NCBI GenBank assembly: GCA_031267575.1
Contig: JAIRYN010000037.1
Span: forward strand, 1-64,000
Direction: 5' to 3'
Length of the DNA: 64,000 nucleotides
DNA from: Synergistaceae bacterium
GTDB taxonomy: Bacteria; Synergistota; Synergistia; Synergistales; Aminobacteriaceae
The translations under genes and the position numbers were made by a program. Shown here in pieces: positions 33,140 through 41,588 of this stretch. Numbering within the stretch: the stretch's first letter is position 1; every line of letters begins with the position of its first letter. The notes beneath the pieces are model-generated. The model searched no databases. It had not been told where the DNA came from and saw only the letters and a program-made list of their open reading frames with translations.

Positions 33140-33586
33140 TCAAAAATTGCCATGCAGCCGCTTAGACTTGATGGCGTCGTTGGCGTAACCTAATGCTAAT
33201 TTCAGATGGATTGCCAGAAATTTCCAATCCTTATCCGTCAAATCCTTGGATTCTTTGACGAAACTGCGCAGGTACAGCCCGAACTGAGGATCGCTTTCCA
33301 TCGTCTTCAAAACGAAGGTCTTTGCTTCGTTGTCTAAACCCTGCACCAGACGTTCACTCGTCTCCACACCTAGAAGCTCGCGAACGTCGCAGCCCAGAGC
33401 CTCGGCCACGGCTAACAGAGCCTCCGCGCTAGGTCCTTTGGTGCGGGATTCGACCCGGCTTACGTTCGCTTGGGTCCAACCTAATTTGTTTGCCAGGTCT
33501 TCTTGCTTCAAACCCAGGGCACGGCGTTTGGCTTTGATGTTCGCGCCTATCGACTGTCCCGCCGAACTACCCATTGAATTGTCCAT
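33140..33586 (-). CDS. XRE-family helix-turn-helix regulator
   Basis: Cytoplasmic DNA-binding protein of 148 residues. The XRE (Cro/CI-type) domain covers about residues 12-72: IGANIKAKRRALGLKQEDLANKL, WTQANVSRVESRTKGPSAE and LGCDVRELLG. The C-terminal 70 residues are helical and unassigned. The start at 33586 is the last of three ATGs repeated every 13 bases (ATGGATAATTCAA units); the upstream ones read only MDNSNG and MDNSNGQFNG before stops. It may regulate the adjacent restriction-modification pair or itself, as controller proteins do, although it lies 330 bases downstream of the methylase gene rather than before the restriction gene. Confidence 0.85.
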   Translation of the reverse strand: MDNSMGSSAGQSIGANIKAKRRALGLKQEDLANKLGWTQANVSRVESRTKGPSAEALLAVAEALGCDVRELLGVETSERLVQGLDNEAKTFVLKTMESDPQFGLYLRSFVKESKDLTDKDWKFLAIHLKLALGYANDAIKSKRLHGNF

Positions 33587-33618
33587 TTGAATTATCCATT
33601 TGAATTATCCATTCAAGT
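33584..33618 (-). repeat. 13-bp tandem units with repeated start codons
   Basis: Read on the minus strand, ATGGATAATTCAA occurs at 33612 and 33599, then ATGGACAATTCAA at 33586, the gene start. The unit resembles that before the gene at 18464 (ATGGATAATCAAA) in both length and sequence. Confidence 0.85.
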
Positions 33619-33916
33619 CAAGACGCTCCCTCAGTGTCGTAAATTAAATATAGTAATACCATTATATGAATTTTTCGCATAATCACAAGAGGAAAGAAGC
33701 AACAAATACGCGTCTCTAACCAAAATCGAATAGCTCCTGAAAAGTATTTGTATCATTGCTGTATCTCTGGATTGAATACGAGAGAGGCAAGCTGATACTT
33801 GCTGCTGCGTCCACGCGCGTCTCACCGTCCTTTGCGGGTAAGATGAAATCTATTAAATCTCTCGGCGGGCATCAATGAAGGAGGCGGATATCCTGGAGTC
33901 TCAACGTATTCTCAAA
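33619..33916. other. Intergenic stretch with no recognised gene
   Basis: About 300 AT-rich bases between the XRE and methylase genes. A 64-codon minus-strand frame (33631-33825) exists but has no Shine-Dalgarno or family resemblance. A lone half of the REP-like palindrome (ACGCGTCTCTAA at 33708) is present. Confidence 0.4.
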
Positions 33917-35464
33917 TCATTTTTCCCAAATAGTTATGCTTTTCCTTAAGGGAACCCGGCCGAACTTTGCCATTTGTTGACTGCTATTACCCTTTTGTTG
34001 TTTAAGTGTATAGATTTTAATTGGCCTGAAGCCAATACGTTCGGCTATTGCAGTCGATAAAAAATCAACAGGAATAACTTCACCCGCGTATCTTACATTA
34101 TCGTTCACGAATGCTACCTGTGCCCCCTTTCTACATATTCTGAACAACTCGTAGAAGATAAAGGTCAATTCTTCAAAATATCCTTTGACCATAGGCAGAA
34201 CACCTTTATTGTTAATGTCGCCGCGCTCGTTTCTTTTCGTGAGCGCATAAAGAACTTCGTTCAGAACCTCGTTAGAGTTGATGATTGACATTATCTCGTC
34301 ATAATCATATTGTTTGCCGATTGAGCGATAGTATTCGGAAAGAAACTCTATTTTAGGCTTGCTTTCTACCGTGCAAGAAAGCAAGTCTTGCCGTATCTTC
34401 CTAATCTCTATTTCGCCAACTCCAAGATAAGCTAATTCCAAAGCGTAGATACGCGTATAGTCGTAACGGTTACAGTAAGGGGGCGAAGTAATAACCCCGT
34501 GGATTGTATTATTATCCAATCGGGGTAATTCGAGAAGCGAGCTTCCTTGTGTGAACGAGATCTTTGCTTTGCTTAAAAGCGGCGACGAATTATTTTGAAG
34601 ATAGTGAACATCGTCTATCGCTTGTTTTAGTTGTTCAATGATTGCGTCTTTCAATTGGGGCAATTCGCCTTTATTCAGAATAATCTTGAAAGGAGGTCTG
34701 CCTGCCGCTTGTCGGGTGATATTCGCTTCGATGATTTTAGTTGAACGCTCATCCCATCTTAAATATTGCCCGTCCTTGGCAGTAAAACTAACATGTTCTA
34801 AAGAGTTTAGCACACACAAGATACCGAGGGTTTTCGCATGTTCGGAAAAATGCGAGTCGTTAATGGCGTCAGTAAAAAAAGCAATATCCATTTCGGTTTC
34901 AATAGCATACGCATTTTTTGTAACGTAGACAGAGTTTACTCTTTTATTATAGCCGGAAGGTCTTTTTATTGAGATAATATAATGCAAGAAACTTGAGAGT
35001 TCGCGTAAATCGTAGTTTGCCACATTTGCCTTAGCTTTAATAGCTATGTTTAACATCGGCATAATATCAAAGCCAATGCTATTTATGCCGCGCATCTGTG
35101 CTACTAACGACGTAGTGCCAGAACCCAAAAATGGGTCGAGTATCGTATCTCCTTGCTTGATGCCCATCTCGTCCAAGAGCTGTTCCACCAAGTCGGCGGA
35201 AAATCCTTCTTTATATTTCAGCCAACGATGAAGACAATCTTTTTTACTCATCTGATAACTGACAGATTGACGGTTGAAGTCACTAGTTATTTGAGTTAGG
35301 GGGAGGAATTTTCGCTCCAATGATTGGCGTTCTGCTTCGGGGCATAGCCCTTCCGCGGAAAATTGATTGATACTCCACTTTCCGTTATTTGAGGCGATAG
35401 CATCGCTATCGGAAAATCTGTCTATGTTAAACAGACGTAGTTGCTTCGTTGTAGGGGCAGGCAT
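33917..35464 (-). CDS. Type II DNA methyltransferase (amino-methylating), partner of AvaI-like enzyme
   Basis: A 515-residue N4-cytosine/N6-adenine type DNA methyltransferase protecting against the neighbouring endonuclease. The SAM-binding motif DPFLGSGTT (residues 110-118) precedes the catalytic TSPPY (326-330) by about 210 residues, so the target-recognition region probably lies between, the alpha-class order; a VAFVNDNVRYAGE segment follows. The start ATG 35464 has AAGGAG ten bases before, chosen over 35497, which lies inside the restriction gene. It follows the endonuclease by 14 bases and is co-transcribed. The DNA is more AT-rich than its surroundings, pointing to horizontal acquisition. 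If the pair follows AvaI/BsoBI, the sequence protected is CYCGRG. Confidence 0.88.
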   Translation of the reverse strand: MPAPTTKQLRLFNIDRFSDSDAIASNNGKWSINQFSAEGLCPEAERQSLERKFLPLTQITSDFNRQSVSYQMSKKDCLHRWLKYKEGFSADLVEQLLDEMGIKQGDTILDPFLGSGTTSLVAQMRGINSIGFDIMPMLNIAIKAKANVANYDLRELSSFLHYIISIKRPSGYNKRVNSVYVTKNAYAIETEMDIAFFTDAINDSHFSEHAKTLGILCVLNSLEHVSFTAKDGQYLRWDERSTKIIEANITRQAAGRPPFKIILNKGELPQLKDAIIEQLKQAIDDVHYLQNNSSPLLSKAKISFTQGSSLLELPRLDNNTIHGVITSPPYCNRYDYTRIYALELAYLGVGEIEIRKIRQDLLSCTVESKPKIEFLSEYYRSIGKQYDYDEIMSIINSNEVLNEVLYALTKRNERGDINNKGVLPMVKGYFEELTFIFYELFRICRKGAQVAFVNDNVRYAGEVIPVDFLSTAIAERIGFRPIKIYTLKQQKGNSSQQMAKFGRVPLRKSITIWEK

Positions 35465-35478
35465 AATCGTGACTCCTT

Positions 35479-36417
35479 TTATAAAAAAAGTAACCATTTG
35501 CAGTATTCGTATATTTGTTCCGTCTTAGTAAGATTTGCCGCATATGACAGCGTTTCGTCTTGAAGTTGAGTAAATATTTCCGAAGCCATACTTTGTTCGA
35601 TTGCCGCTCCAATAAAAGAAGTCAGCAAACTGTTTCTTCGGTTTGAAAATGAAGCTCTAATACGGTTTAGAGCTGTGTTTGCAGTTTTCCAATGCTCATC
35701 AGCGCCAGCAGGATCAATGCCGCCTTTTAATTCTCCAAACATAATTGGAGCGTTTGCATTTGTTACTATCCTACCAAGTGCGTATTCTTCCGTTGAACAC
35801 GAAAATAGGCACAGATCAATGTTCTTGCTGACAACTGGAATAGTGAGATTGAAAGCAAACGTGCGAAACCCGCTGAGATTTCTCCAAGAAATCGCTTTCA
35901 TCTTGTTTTCAATCTCATAATCATCTTTCGGTTTTGTTTTCCATATTTTACTCCCACTGGAAAGCCACTTGTAATCCATATCGTTCAACGACATGACAGA
36001 TAACAATGAACGTATCAGCTTTTGCTGTGCCAACGCACCTATTACATTACGCATACTACCACCCAAAGTATCGCCTTTGATAAGCAAGTAGCGATACACT
36101 ACTTCATCAATAAAGTCATCTCCCGCCGGTTCGAGAAAATTCTTTATCAAGGCGTTTATCGCGTTGTCTTTGTCGGCTTCGGTGAAATAACGCAATGACT
36201 TATCCGATAACCCCGAAGCCGTTAATAATGGCTCGCGGATTTCTGCAATCGTAAGTAACGCGGCAGGTGTTCTGGCTTTTGAAGCAAAATACCGAAACGC
36301 TTTCGCGCTTTCAATAAACGATTTAGAACGCCTGTTTTTCTCCAGAGCAAATTCTATGAATCCAGTTCTCGTTTCCTGCCATGAGGTAATGAGGTCGTTT
36401 GCAGTATTAATAAGCAT
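35479..36417 (-). CDS. AvaI/BsoBI-family type II restriction endonuclease
   Basis: A 312-residue endonuclease of the AvaI/BsoBI family, whose members recognise CYCGRG. Recognisable family stretches: ITSWQETRTGFIEFALEKNR, FIDEVVYRYLLIKGDTLGG, and GELKGGIDPAGADEHWKTA. A PD-(D/E)xK active site is seen as Asp201 (NIDLCLF), Glu229 and Lys231 (GELKGG); the 28 and 30-residue spacing equals that I recall for BsoBI (Asp212, Glu240, Lys242). Start at 36417 behind GTGGGAG. It stands first in the operon, before its methylase, an order that usually needs timing control. Confidence 0.85.
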   Translation of the reverse strand: MLINTANDLITSWQETRTGFIEFALEKNRRSKSFIESAKAFRYFASKARTPAALLTIAEIREPLLTASGLSDKSLRYFTEADKDNAINALIKNFLEPAGDDFIDEVVYRYLLIKGDTLGGSMRNVIGALAQQKLIRSLLSVMSLNDMDYKWLSSGSKIWKTKPKDDYEIENKMKAISWRNLSGFRTFAFNLTIPVVSKNIDLCLFSCSTEEYALGRIVTNANAPIMFGELKGGIDPAGADEHWKTANTALNRIRASFSNRRNSLLTSFIGAAIEQSMASEIFTQLQDETLSYAANLTKTEQIYEYCKWLLFL

Positions 36418-36595
36418 ATTCTAAATTCTCCCACAAATTTGGAGCTATCCAATGCCCATACAGTCGACTTAGGCCCACAATATTAGGGCACCACAATGAG
36501 CGCCACGATATTAGATAGAGGCGCTTTTTACTGTGCTAACTTTATAAGCAGACAACTAACCAACAGACGAAGCGATCAACGCGATTCGCTTCGTT

Positions 36596-36632
36596 TCTTC
36601 ATCAGACCTTTCTTCATCAGACCTTTTACTTT
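36596..36632 (+). repeat. TTCTTCATCAGACC tandem pair
   Basis: CTTCATCAGACCTTT is repeated in direct tandem in the gap between the restriction gene and plsY. Confidence 0.75.
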
Positions 36633-36649
36633 AATTCACTACAAAACGC

Positions 36650-37246
36650 TCAGACCTTGTTTTCGCGCCCCTGACTCAGGCGCGTGATGTTCTCGCTGTG
36701 GCGGTAGAGAGCGAAAACGGCCAGGGCGAACGAAACCAAAATAAAAGGAACGGGAACGTCCAGCATCCAGAAAAATACGGGCAAGGCCAACAAGGAGATG
36801 ATCGACGCTAGGGATACGTAACGCGTCGTTGTCATGACGGCGTACCAAATCGCCCCGCTCATCAGTGTGACGGCGAAAGATTCGTAGGGTTGTAAGAAAA
36901 ACACCACGCCGTAAGTTGTCGACACACCCTTGCCTCCTTTAAACTTTAGCCAAAGGGGATAGTTATGGCCCATCACCGCGGCGAATCCGGCCAAGGAGAG
37001 AAGCGTGGGGGACATGGTCGCCGTGGTCGCCGTGACAAGAAGAGCCAAAGAACCTTTCAGCATATCGACAATGGACACAAAAACGGCCCATCCATGCCCC
37101 ATAACGCGCCGCACGTTTGTGGCCCCGATGCTTCCCGATCCGACTTTGCGAATATCCACGCCCTTTATCAACCGTACTACAAGATACCCTGTCGGGATAG
37201 ACCCGATGAAATAGGAAACGGTCATCCAAAGTATTGCACTCCTCAT
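36650..37246 (-). CDS. plsY: Acyl-phosphate:glycerol-3-phosphate acyltransferase
   Basis: Inner-membrane enzyme that transfers an acyl group from acyl phosphate to glycerol-3-phosphate, the first step of phospholipid synthesis in most bacteria. The 198 residues carry about five helices and the three family motifs: SGSIGATNV (motif 1), the KFKGGKGVSTTYG segment (motif 2), and the C-terminal HSENITRL (motif 3). The ATG at 37246 follows AGGAGGGG, so the in-frame sequence up to 37363 is excluded. Stands alone. Confidence 0.95.
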   Translation of the reverse strand: MRSAILWMTVSYFIGSIPTGYLVVRLIKGVDIRKVGSGSIGATNVRRVMGHGWAVFVSIVDMLKGSLALLVTATTATMSPTLLSLAGFAAVMGHNYPLWLKFKGGKGVSTTYGVVFFLQPYESFAVTLMSGAIWYAVMTTTRYVSLASIISLLALPVFFWMLDVPVPFILVSFALAVFALYRHSENITRLSQGRENKV

Positions 37247-37383
37247 AATGCACCCCTCCTGAAATGGTCGGATCGAATCGAAAATCATTACCCACCAACA
37301 AGCAATAGTTCTAAAACAAGTAATAGTTCTAATTGAAATGTCGCGGAAAAGCGACGTCTCCATTTTACTATAACGCGACGCAT

Positions 37384-37412
37384 AAAAAAGGAGAGCCTAA
37401 GCTCCCCTCTTC
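37384..37412 (-). terminator. Terminator of the RelA/SpoT-like gene
   Basis: On the minus strand GGGGAGC - TTA - GGCTCTCC is followed by TTTTTTATG. Confidence 0.6.
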
Positions 37413-37468
37413 GATTGCGCACTACGCTCTCGACTTCACATTCTCTCACAATCTCTAAAGCGGGTGGC

Positions 37469-38575
37469 TTAATGCTCTAAACCGCTGATGCGGTCGGAGC
37501 CGCGCTTGATCTCCAACTGCACGAGATCTTTCCCTTTCAACACATCCCACTTCAAGTTCAAAACTAAAAGGAACAACGCGGAAAAAGCGTCCACCCGCCA
37601 CGCACCGCTTTCTTTTTCAAAAGCTCCATGAATCGCCCGTAACTGCAAAAGCCCACGGTCTTCTTCTTCCAATTCCGCCAGAAATTTCTCCACCTCGGAG
37701 ATGGTATCGATGCCCGCCGCGCGAAATACCCTGTACAGAAACTGGAAACTTTCCTTGAGGTAGTTGGGAGACGGCACAAAGATCGGGAATCCCGCCTTGA
37801 TAGCCGTAGAACCCCATTTACTGAGAGTGTTGTCGCTCTCGTTGAAAAATATGTAAAGTTCATCCTCCGAATAAATGCGCTCCGCAGACACCATCCCGTC
37901 CCTGGAGATTTCCGGCTCTGAAGTGGGGGGGACCAGAACGGCCACATCTCTCACTTCTTCCCATAACGATAAGAATCCCTCGTCCGCCTCCTCGAGAAGA
38001 GCCGCCAATCGAACCAGCTTTCGTTTGAGCTTTTTCTCGGAAACGGAATCCACGTTCATATTAACCCGGGGAGAAATAGTAGCCCATGCCTCCTGCAACA
38101 CTGTGCGAAGTTCCAGTCGAAAAGAAAGACCCTCATATTTACGCCATTCCCGCAATGACGTCCGGCTCCCCGAAAGAGCCAAGGTGTAGAGTACGGCGGG
38201 ATAACCAAACCGGAAAGGGTCCTCCAAGCCACTGGAAGGAATGGAGTGTTCGAGATCCACCTCGAACTCTGAGCAAACGATCTCCTCCACTTTGTGAACG
38301 TCCTCCGGGAACCGTAAAAGCACCCGCACCGTCACCAAATCCGATATCGAATCGAGTCCTGACGCTTCATTTCCCTCATAATGGGCATTCAGCGACTTCA
38401 CTAACTCGGCAGGAGCCTTGGCCCAACCGTCGATACTGCATATTTCGATATCCTCCCGCTCTACCAAATCTTGAACCAAATTACGAATACGCGAGGAATA
38501 CTCCTCGTAAAGCGAGAGCTTTTCTACATAACTGATGCCTAACTCGTCGATCCGGTGCCTGTCCAACGCAATCAC
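37469..38575 (-). CDS. RelA/SpoT-like nucleotidyltransferase-domain protein (probably degenerate)
   Basis: A 368-residue cytosolic protein. Residues 15-190 follow the (p)ppGpp synthetase-domain outline: an N-terminal helix with YSSRIRNLV, SISDLVTVRVLLRF in the position of the D-I-A-G-I-R-V motif, FGYPAVLYTLAL in place of the G-Y-R-S-x-H motif, and LELRTVLQEAWATISP for the E-x-Q-I-R-T...WAE-H motif. Several catalytic residues (the R-x-K-D and YRSxH groups) are not conserved, so synthesis of ppGpp is doubtful. Residues 190-368 are acidic and unassigned. The start is a GTG at 38575 with only a weak AGGCGG nearby. No TGS, ACT or hydrolase domain. Confidence 0.6.
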   Translation of the reverse strand: MIALDRHRIDELGISYVEKLSLYEEYSSRIRNLVQDLVEREDIEICSIDGWAKAPAELVKSLNAHYEGNEASGLDSISDLVTVRVLLRFPEDVHKVEEIVCSEFEVDLEHSIPSSGLEDPFRFGYPAVLYTLALSGSRTSLREWRKYEGLSFRLELRTVLQEAWATISPRVNMNVDSVSEKKLKRKLVRLAALLEEADEGFLSLWEEVRDVAVLVPPTSEPEISRDGMVSAERIYSEDELYIFFNESDNTLSKWGSTAIKAGFPIFVPSPNYLKESFQFLYRVFRAAGIDTISEVEKFLAELEEEDRGLLQLRAIHGAFEKESGAWRVDAFSALFLLVLNLKWDVLKGKDLVQLEIKRGSDRISGLEH

Positions 38576-38955
38576 CGCCTAAGGATTAAATACACAGATA
38601 AAAATAAACCATACACTACCACGCAGTATAACGCAAGAAACAAACCTTGACTAGACGCATAGATTTTTCCACCTTCTTATCGATCACTATAATGATATAC
38701 TTTACAAAACTTGTTTTGATTTTTCAAGCCCATAAAATTTTTTCTGCAAAAGTTTTTCTCGATTTTCTTTCGACAAACCTTTCATCCATTGCCCACATTG
38801 CCCACTCCACCATTGCCCACTCCTGCCCACTCCACTGCGGCAATGAGTATTTATGACCGGCTTACGAGACTACGTGAATTTTCCTCCGCTCGTTTCATCG
38901 GGGTTTTTAAGGTTATAATAAAAATATTATTCACTGAGAGGAGTAAGAAGGGAAG
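38576..38955. other. Divergent intergenic region with CCCACTCC/ATTGCCC repeats
   Basis: No gene is seen in 380 bases. Repeats of ATTGCCCA and CCCACTCC occupy 38787-38836. A TATAAT at 38915-38920 and AGAGGAG at 38937 are likely start signals of the AAA gene at 38956. Confidence 0.5.
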
Positions 38956-40569
38956 ATGAGGCATTTCAATATCGCGGGTCCCAATAGAGAATCGGAGAAC
39001 TTCAGCTTGGATCCATTGAAACGGATAGAGTATCAATCAATCGAAACCCTCATTACTAGAGGGCAAAATTTTTCTGTCTGCTCATCTCGTCAATCCGGAA
39101 AAACCACTTTTTTACTGGCTCTCAAAAAAAAGCTCAACCAAGAAGGGAAATACCGCTGCCTTTACTGCAACGTGGAGGCGGCGCAGGTGGCGGGTAACAA
39201 CACGGAGCGCGGCATAAGATTGGTGTTGAGCCGGATCGCTCAAGAAGTGGAATTTGAATTCCAAGACTTTTGGCCGTATCAGAACTTCGCGTCTATACTG
39301 GAACATACGGGAGCGGACGGCGCGTTGGTCACTCTTTTCGAGCGATGGCTATACAAAGAACAACCTCCCAAGCCTCCTATCGTATTGTTATTGGACGGTA
39401 TCGACCTTTTGCGCGGCGAAACCCTGACCTCCGTCTTGCGGCAACTCCGTACGGGGCAGATCACCAGCCCGCGTTTGTTTCCTCAATCCGTGATTTTGAG
39501 CGGCGTTCGAGACGTTCGGGACATCGACATTGATATCGGCAACAACGAGACTCTCCTTGGTAGAAGCGGATCGGATATCCGCGAACGTTCCATTGTCCTT
39601 AACAATTTTACCCAGAACGAAATCAAAGAGTTGTGCGAGCAATACACGGCGGAATCGCGGCAGGTTTTTCAAGAAAATGCCTATCCGCGGCTTTTCGCTT
39701 TGACTGGAGGACGCCCCTGGTTGGTGAACGCGATCCTTGGCGAGGCGATTTACGAGATGGGGTTCGGCAGGGATGTTTCGAGGCCCATCACCTTCGGCAT
39801 GATTGACGCAGCAAAAGATCACTTCATCGCCCGGCAGGAAATCTACATGAACCAATTGACAGTAAAGCTCACCCCCCCCAGTGTTCGCGAGACGCTGTTC
39901 CCTATTCTGGTCGGAGGCGGATGGAAGAAAAAACCTTCACAAGAAGACCTGGACTACTTGGAAGACCTGGAGCTGATCAAGAGATCCGCCACGGGTTGGG
40001 GCATTCCCAATGCCATTTACCGAGAGATTATTCCTAAAGTGATGGGAATGAGCCTGAAAGACGAACTGGTGCACATCGTTGATCGTAACCAATTTCTCAA
40101 GCCTGACAGACGGCTCGATTTTCAGAACATTATCCACGTTTACCAGAAGCTTTACTGCGACCATTTTCTGGCGTGGGGACGCCGATACGAGCTGGAGGGC
40201 ATTTTAGCTCAGATTTTGTTACATACGTTTCTACACTATGTTCTAGGTGACCGCGGGCGCATGGAATGCGACTACGCCCTTTCGACCGGGCGAGTGGATA
40301 TCAGCGTGGGGTGGGGCTATGCTTTGGAAAGCGGGGAACGACGCGAAGAGCGGTTCGTAGTTGAAATTTGCCTCTTCGACGTTACTAAATCCCACGCGGC
40401 CATCGTTCACAACGGAGTTGTCCGAGTGACTTCTTACGCGAAACCGCGCCAAGCTCACGAGGTTTATCTCATCATCCTGGATGAGGACGACAGCAAGACA
40501 TGGTATGACCGGCTGTTTCAGGAAGAACATACTCACGATGGAATGCTGGTCCACGTGTACGGATTGTAA
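38956..40569 (+). CDS. AAA-like ATPase with nuclease-like C-terminal domain
   Basis: A 537-residue cytosolic protein. Residues 25-290 form a STAND/AAA-like ATPase with Walker A SSRQSGKTT (43-51) and Walker B IVLLLDGID (142-150). Residues 300-370 look like a winged helix. Residues 385-535 resemble the PD-(D/E)xK fold of the DUF1703-type domains that accompany such ATPases: GRVDISV with Asp448 and FVVEICLF with Glu470, but Cys472 replaces the catalytic Lys, so cleavage is unlikely. Related proteins are abundant in Bacteroidetes and Synergistota as stand-alone genes without known function. RBS AGAGGAG. Followed by a bidirectional terminator. Confidence 0.75.
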   Translation: MRHFNIAGPNRESENFSLDPLKRIEYQSIETLITRGQNFSVCSSRQSGKTTFLLALKKKLNQEGKYRCLYCNVEAAQVAGNNTERGIRLVLSRIAQEVEFEFQDFWPYQNFASILEHTGADGALVTLFERWLYKEQPPKPPIVLLLDGIDLLRGETLTSVLRQLRTGQITSPRLFPQSVILSGVRDVRDIDIDIGNNETLLGRSGSDIRERSIVLNNFTQNEIKELCEQYTAESRQVFQENAYPRLFALTGGRPWLVNAILGEAIYEMGFGRDVSRPITFGMIDAAKDHFIARQEIYMNQLTVKLTPPSVRETLFPILVGGGWKKKPSQEDLDYLEDLELIKRSATGWGIPNAIYREIIPKVMGMSLKDELVHIVDRNQFLKPDRRLDFQNIIHVYQKLYCDHFLAWGRRYELEGILAQILLHTFLHYVLGDRGRMECDYALSTGRVDISVGWGYALESGERREERFVVEICLFDVTKSHAAIVHNGVVRVTSYAKPRQAHEVYLIILDEDDSKTWYDRLFQEEHTHDGMLVHVYGL

Positions 40570-40572
40570 AAA

Positions 40573-40594
40573 CAGGAAGGGTTCCCCCTTCCTG
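40573..40594. terminator. Bidirectional terminator between the AAA and foldase genes
   Basis: CAGGAAGGG pairs with CCCTTCCTG around four bases; TTTTT follows on the minus strand and ACTTTCT on the plus strand. Confidence 0.7.
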
Positions 40595-40656
40595 ACTTTC
40601 TCTTCCTGACTTTCTGACTGCCTGACTTGATCCAGTTGGTTTTTAGTTATTTTTAG

Positions 40657-41559
40657 CTATTGAGGCTCCGGCTCCGTGCCGAAGAGTTCCACTTTGTACT
40701 CTTTTTTGAGCGTCTCCAATACCTCTTGGTATTTCTGAGTCCTCTTTTCATTGGATAGGTACTGGAGGATCTGCGGTTTTATTTCGTCATAGCTCATCAG
40801 CGTAGATGGTTGTTTCTCCTCGATCTTGATAATGTGCCAGCCAAAGGGGCTTTTCACGGGTTCGGAGATATCGCCCGGCTCCTTCAGCGCGAAGGCCGCT
40901 TCCTCAAATTCGGGCACCATGTCGCCTCGGGCGAAAAATCCCAAATCTCCGCCTCCCTGGGCCGCGGAAGGATCGATTGAATATTGTACCGCCAACACGT
41001 CGAAGGACGTTCCTTTTTTCAGTTCTTCTTGAATCGACGAAACCGTGTCCGCGCTGATCACGTCGTCGCTGACCAAAATATGACGAGCGTGAATCGTATC
41101 GGGTGTCATGAACTGATCGGGGTTTTCGTCGTAAAATTTCTTACTTTCCTCGTCCGAGACGATAAAGTCGCTCAAAGACTTATCAATGGCGGCCCGAGCC
41201 AAAGCCTGAGTGGTGAAGTTCGCCAGAGCGTTTTGAAATTCGGGTGTTTTATCGAGTCCCTGCTTCTCTCCAGAAAGCGCGAAAAGGCGCATAGTCACCA
41301 GTTCGTCCAAGATAGCTTTCCTGCCCTGCTCGTTGTCGTATACCGCGCCTTGAGGTCCCGCCATCTGAATAATCTGATCCACGTCTTTCTCTTTGATTTC
41401 GTAATTGTCAACCTTGGCTAAAACCTTATCGGGATTTTTCTCCAGCTGGGGCGCAGCCTCCTGAAGCGTAGTTCCCTGTTCCGCAGGAGCGGCGACCGCG
41501 ATCGGCGTGGCAAGAATGAACATACCTAAAACAACGCTGCCCCAAAGATTTTTTCTCAC
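40657..41559 (-). CDS. Parvulin-type peptidylprolyl isomerase (PrsA/SurA-like foldase)
   Basis: A 300-residue extracytoplasmic folding helper. The signal peptide (MRKNLWGSVVLGMFILATPIAVAA) is followed by a helical SurA_N-like region (residues 40-165) and one parvulin domain (about 168-262) with TIHARHILVSDD, GGDLGFFARGDMVPEFEEAAFAL and SPFGWHIIKIEE, all typical. No lipobox Cys, so it is periplasmic rather than a lipoprotein. The ATG at 41559 is preceded by GGAAGGAATTGATTC. It lies 29 bases downstream of the TorD-DmsA gene on the same strand, so the two may be co-transcribed. Confidence 0.92.
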   Translation of the reverse strand: MRKNLWGSVVLGMFILATPIAVAAPAEQGTTLQEAAPQLEKNPDKVLAKVDNYEIKEKDVDQIIQMAGPQGAVYDNEQGRKAILDELVTMRLFALSGEKQGLDKTPEFQNALANFTTQALARAAIDKSLSDFIVSDEESKKFYDENPDQFMTPDTIHARHILVSDDVISADTVSSIQEELKKGTSFDVLAVQYSIDPSAAQGGGDLGFFARGDMVPEFEEAAFALKEPGDISEPVKSPFGWHIIKIEEKQPSTLMSYDEIKPQILQYLSNEKRTQKYQEVLETLKKEYKVELFGTEPEPQ

Positions 41560-41588
41560 AATGAATCAATTCCTTCCAGTAAATTTTC

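Noticed and set aside
33631-33825. 64-codon minus-strand frame between XRE and methylase genes
   Set aside because: No ribosome-binding site, composition typical of random AT-rich DNA.
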